From assembly GCA_030248225.1 (NCBI GenBank), contig JASANE010020490.1:24144-88143 (forward strand): a stretch of 64,000 nucleotides of DNA, in the 5' to 3' direction. Under the pieces are notes generated by a model. That model saw only the letters and a list, made by a program, of their open reading frames with translations. It had not been told where the DNA came from and made no database searches. Positions 59,434 through 64,000 of this stretch are shown in pieces (positions within the stretch are counted from its first letter, which is position 1; the number at the start of each line of letters is the position of its first letter). The stretch comes from Trileptium ribeirensis. Taxonomy: Eukaryota; Nematoda; Enoplea; Enoplida; Thoracostomopsidae. The translations under genes and the position numbers were made by a program.

Positions 59434-62400
59434 ATCATTCGCTAAAACTACAGATATAATTATTAATTTAACTCAAGGAGCTACAATTATCTAGTCAAAT
59501 GTATCGTAGATCATCAGTAACTCGTATAAACTAGCTACAATTACATTGGTTCCTGAGTTCAAATTCGTGCTATTGCTTTCGCTAGAAATTGTCACCACAA
59601 TAATATGTAGGTACAATAACGTGTACAATAATTGCCTGAAAATACATGAGACTTTGTTACAACTATTACATGTACATAATAAATTTTCGCGCAGAATATA
59701 ACTACTGCCATATTTAACTAGATCATTTGCAGGACATTTACACTAGATTATTAACTATAAATTCTGAATAAGCGCTAGCGCTTTGTACTTGAGTTGCAAA
59801 AATTTTTTTTTTGCTAAAAACCTTAGAGATGGGCGTCAGAAGAAACTAATGTGAGAGGCGGCCTTCCTACTTTTCTAACAATACAGAGCCATCGCCACGT
59901 AAGACATCCCCCGCAATTTTACACAGCGGTCCTCCACACTTTAGTTGCCTGCTTAACGCCATTGCGTGACTCCATAACAAGTCTACCTATTAGCTTTATC
60001 GTAAAAAAACGATCTCAATATAAAAGAGTCTGCCTATCATAAGTCATTGCTATCAAAAAATTTGTAAAATCAATCGATACGATCAACACTCATCAAATAT
60101 CACAAACGATGTCTGTCTAAAAATTATTTCAGCAACAAAGAATTGGACAGCCTCTCAAAAAAGTAAGTCAGCCGAGCAATATGTCCACTCAATAAGATAC
60201 AGTTGATATCTAACTGCAAAAATTATTTTTTATTTATTTGTATATAACTATATTTATATAAATACATAATGTATTATATAGCTGTATAAATATATATACA
60301 CATGTTTCAATGCGTCCACAAACTAAACAACTACAACTCAGTGGTGAATTCACTATTTTTCATCGGGGGATGACCACTCATATGCAATTTTATTCACGAG
60401 AAATTGTGGCCTACTATGAAGCGGAATCACTAGCTTACCAGCAGGGGCGCCGCAAGCTCTTCAAAACCGGTGGATAGCTGCATAAAGCGGAGGAGACCAG
60501 TCGTTTGCTTTTGTTTTGTAATAACCATGTTAGTTAGTTTTTTCATGTTCGGCAATAAAAATTGGAGGGGGTGCACCATCTCCCAAAACCCTTTTACCGC
60601 GTCCCTTCTTATCAGGGTTGTTCTTTTGTCAAGTCAACTGACGGTGTCAAAGCCGATAAAGCACAGTTGAGCTTTTCATGTATATACGTGCGAAACTGGT
60701 AAATGTGCGCATACAGTATATATACTAATGACGTGCGTGCATCACTGAACCCAGACTCGTTCAACACTCCGGAAATACTATCGGCGTTGAACAACAGTCA
60801 TTGGCGAGGACAGGAGGTGACGTATGTCCCTTGCGAAATCACATCCCTTCCATGGCTAAACCCATGTTACAGCTGCGTAGTTACATGTATGTATATGCAC
60901 TTATTTAAAAATATACGTTCTTTTATGTCAGTGCTTTGATAGTCTCAATATAAATCAAACATAAGATCTCAGTTGTTTAGAACTAAATAAAATGTAAATA
61001 TCACATAAGTTTTCAAAATGCAGCTGGCATTTGAAAAAATAACATAAGTAAAAATAATTTATACAGCGGTGTTCCTGCTCAGAGACTAGGCCGACCTGGA
61101 AATAACTACACCAAGTTGTCCATATATTTAGCAAAAACAGATGGCAAAAACGTTTAGTTTTACCCGGCGTTATGTACCGACACAGAATTTTAGTTAAGTA
61201 ATAGGTGGAGTTATATGAGGTTGGAAAACAATATGCACTGGCGATTCGGGTAAGATAAAATACAGTGGGAGCGGGTTTGAGACATACAAGCTTAGAGGTT
61301 AGGGGGATCGTCCCATTGCAGAAGGCACAAGAAAAAATTTTGGCATAAATAGGCAAAAATCGGCGAAAAATAAAATGTTGGTAAATGAGTGCCAAAAAGT
61401 TGTAAATTTGAATTGCCTTAATTTACAAAAGGCTATCCCCTGACGACCTCACCTCCCGCCGACCGGCTTACCCCCTACCCCTCACCGGCGACGACCTCCC
61501 CCCTAAAGCCACCAGCTATCTAAACTGGGCCTTCGGAACTTCCCATGTTTGGGTTTGGCAGTTACGGAACAACTTTCTCTTTCCCTGGACAATTCGTCCC
61601 CTGGACCTATCAACTGTTTGTAACTGGAGAAAACGTCACCTCTACTGGTCAATTCACGCCCAGAGTAAGTCTAAGCCAAATCGAAGCCGGAACAACATCA
61701 CTTGACATTCCGGTTGGGGTCATATTTCCAGCCATAATCCCCCGAGCCTCGTTTTGGTACTGCTTCGTACAGTTGCTTTAAGCAATCATTGAGCTGAGAT
61801 AAGCTAAGGCTACTGATGTGGTATATCGAGAATGGTACATAGCTATCCTGCTTTTGCAATTACAACCGTTACCTTTCATTTTGAGCACTGATGGTCTAGA
61901 TGTTGGAAAGATAACACATTTTTTTATATTATCGCTTATTTCAAACACACAAAACAGTGCCACAAACTGTTGCGCAATTAAAATATGCGATATATATGAT
62001 TTATCGAAGTTACCATAATTTGCAAACTAATTTGAGATAACATCATAAGCTATGTTGAATCACACCGTACATTGCTTGTGTAAAAGTAGGTATTAGTGAT
62101 CATGATGTACTAGAAACTACAATACACTATGATCCAATCCAAACATTGAATTAGATGAATAAACTGTGTCATCAAAGCATGTTTTTCTACAGCCAAACGT
62201 AAGTAGCATTACCTAACGCTTTCACGCACATTGATACGCAATTGCGTCATTGCATTGCGAGTCGTTGCGTTAACCCAGATTCCTGCATGGTGTTTGATTG
62301 CAAGTGCGCTGTTATTCGATCAGTTCGTCAGGTTCTTTCGGAAACCGAGCAACAACTATAGCGAATATGTCAGTATTTTACGTGCACAGCAGGCAATCAC

Positions 62401-62573
62401 ACAATCGTGATGGACAATTTCTGGCGATGCCTCGACTTGTATTCAAACGATTCACAATGTGCAAAATATTTCGGACATGAAATAGTAAAATGGAACACGA
62501 ATGCTTAGAACATTTGCCAACACACTATATTAATTTGAAAATAACATGATAGTTTGAAATATCAGAAAATGTG
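59434..62573. other. No supported gene; one GC-richer frame and a dispersed repeat
   Basis: 61545-61781 is a + frame (PGQFVPWTYQLFVTGENV inside) of clearly more balanced composition, with a possible donor (cagagtaagtc) at about 61662. It is unrecognised and could be an exon or element relic. 61260-61560 is the second copy of the repeat seen at 56530-56825. The remainder is AT-rich. Confidence 0.35.
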
Positions 62574-62641
62574 GACAGTGGTCGGATTCGAACCCCCGAC
62601 ATTAAGGGTCTCTGCTGTAACCACTAAGCTACACAGCCGGC
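62574..62641 (-). pseudogene. tRNA-Lys(CTT)-like sequence or SINE head
   Basis: On the minus strand: gccggctgtgtagcttagtg, then gttacagcagagacccttaa, and ggggttcgaatccgac. The A box (tagcttagtgg) and the B box (ggttcgaatcc) are good matches to pol III promoters, and the anticodon-loop region ccCTTaa points to tRNA-Lys. The T-arm has two extra G bases, position 33 is C instead of T, and the acceptor ends do not pair, so a functional tRNA is unlikely. The head of a tRNA-derived SINE is the best reading. Confidence 0.6.
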
Positions 62642-64000
62642 ATATTCAGTATACTACCTAGTCCTGAATTTGGTAGGTGATGGTAGAAGACTTGTCAGAA
62701 ATACAAAACGTTTGACAAAACTTAAAGTCGAAAAATGAGTCGCTTCAGAATAAATTTGACTTATGCGATTGCAGTTATGACAACCTTAATACCATGAATG
62801 TTTCAAGAAAAGGTTTCGGAAAGACTGTTCTTTGCAATATTATCTAAGCTTCAGTTAGAATATTACGAAAATTTTTGGCGGTGTTTCTTGCTTCGCACAC
62901 AGAAAAAATGCTACACGCAGATAAAACTGAGGATTGCTGTGAACTTTTCATGTATTCAAAGTTGCTAATTCAAGGTCGTCTATTTGCAACAGCAGCAAAT
63001 ACATTTATTTACCTCAAACGCATGTTGGAAACGTCAAAGTCAACTTAAAGAGGCTACGATGAGTCGTTATATAATGGCATTATAGTGATGACAAGACTTA
63101 GACAATGGCTTACCGGTGTACCAATGACAAAAAACTTTGAATAAACAAAAAGGAAAAGTTATATATACCTCAGGCACGCATCAAACAGTGTCATATTAGC
63201 TTAAAATACGCAGTAGCATAAAACTAGTATCTTGGTTAGAAAGGAAATAATTCCGCTTGTTTTTAACTGAACTGGATAACAAATGTTACTGTCGGTGTCT
63301 GTCATACAATTGAGTCAACTTAATGTTTTAATATTCGTACGGCTCATTCGGACATAGGATTTTATTTTGTTATACAAAATCATAAATAAGTTTGCTAGCT
63401 TTACTACGGGATTTTACTACGCAAGTATCTTACATAACTTCAAACCAAATTAGAATGCCGTATTTTTCAACGTTTGACAAACTCAAGAACACGCCAGGGA
63501 TCGGACTTGGAGTGTAAAGGTGAAAAATCGGAATACGTAAATTGCTAAACGATCTAGGAGCAGTTATACAGTTCTTTAACGAACCTCTCAAAGCGGGCAA
63601 GTAACGTGGTACCATACTTTTAAACATTTAATCATATGATTGTCACACGACAAACTTCATTACAAAAAACAATACTGTGTACGTTGGATTCATTTGGCAC
63701 CAGTGGGCGTGGAATATTTAAAGGATTAGCCGAAATGGAATGACAGCTGCTGCAATTAATAAAGGATAATATATACTTCGAAAAACAATATCCAAAATTG
63801 AAATTATATACGTATACATATAGCTCAAGATAAATAAAATGAAAACGAAGTTAAGCTTCTTAGTTTAAGTGCAAGCTTACGTAATAATGAGAGCCTAGCT
63901 TAAAACAAAGTGCCATTAACGACAAATTCTTAGTAGATATTCAACCAATTTCAACTGAAAGACAATTACTATTATCATTATTATTATTATTAATGAAGCA
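62642..64000. other. No supported gene; ATT microsatellite at the end
   Basis: Unrecognised frames only. A short (att)n run occurs at about 63970-63993. Confidence 0.5.

Overview
This is an AT-rich eukaryotic window, almost certainly from an animal with a large, repeat-rich genome. The evidence is spliced exons with GT/AG introns, several non-LTR and LTR retrotransposon remnants, a Merlin-type DNA element, hAT-like MITEs, long fold-back repeats and degenerate minisatellites. There are no bacterial operons, CRISPR arrays or rRNA genes. The only host gene I recognise with confidence is on the + strand: two consecutive exons (21696-21849 and 22796-22863) that splice in frame into a TEX261/Svp26-family membrane protein. 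They resemble insect members of the family most closely from memory, so an arthropod is the best guess; the species cannot be named from sequence alone.

Layout. 1-3.4 kb: a decayed LTR-retrotransposon leader and gag gene. Its front part is an array of about 44 units of 21 bp that encodes a heptapeptide repeat. 3.4-9.7 kb: three broken non-LTR (LINE) reverse-transcriptase fragments, one of them with an intact FADD motif, separated by a degenerate tandem repeat and an AT-rich stretch. 12.8-13.5 kb and 27.9-28.3 kb: three copies of a hAT-like MITE. 16.1-16.8 kb: a degenerate tandem array with a period of about 160-172 bp. 20-21.3 kb: small tandem repeats. 21.7-22.9 kb: TEX261 exons. 31.2-31.5 kb: a possible WD-repeat exon on the minus strand. 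31.8-39.6 kb: GC-rich patches, LTR-element fragments, and a 216-bp MITE with a perfect 8-bp target duplication. 42-45.2 kb: a promoter-like motif, a 170-bp A-tract, a 52-bp minisatellite with higher-order structure, a 30-bp perfect hairpin palindrome and a GC-rich island. 47.7 and 59.2 kb: two inverted copies of a 193-bp palindromic element. 50.3-50.9 kb: a fold-back element. 51.7 and 62.6 kb: tRNA-like sequences. 55.0-56.05 kb: a complete 1051-bp Merlin-type element with 315-bp inverted repeats, an 8-bp target duplication and a transposase zinc-ribbon remnant. 56.97-57.8 kb: a tandem plus inverted repeat.

How the parts relate. Apart from the TEX261 exons, most of the recognisable content is transposable-element debris of several ages. 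The 216-bp MITE has sharp ends and an exact target duplication, and the Merlin element is intact at both ends, so these look fairly recent. The LINE and LTR pieces carry stops and frameshifts. Long stretches hold no gene I can support. Most of the short open frames in this AT-rich DNA are chance frames or translations of repeats.
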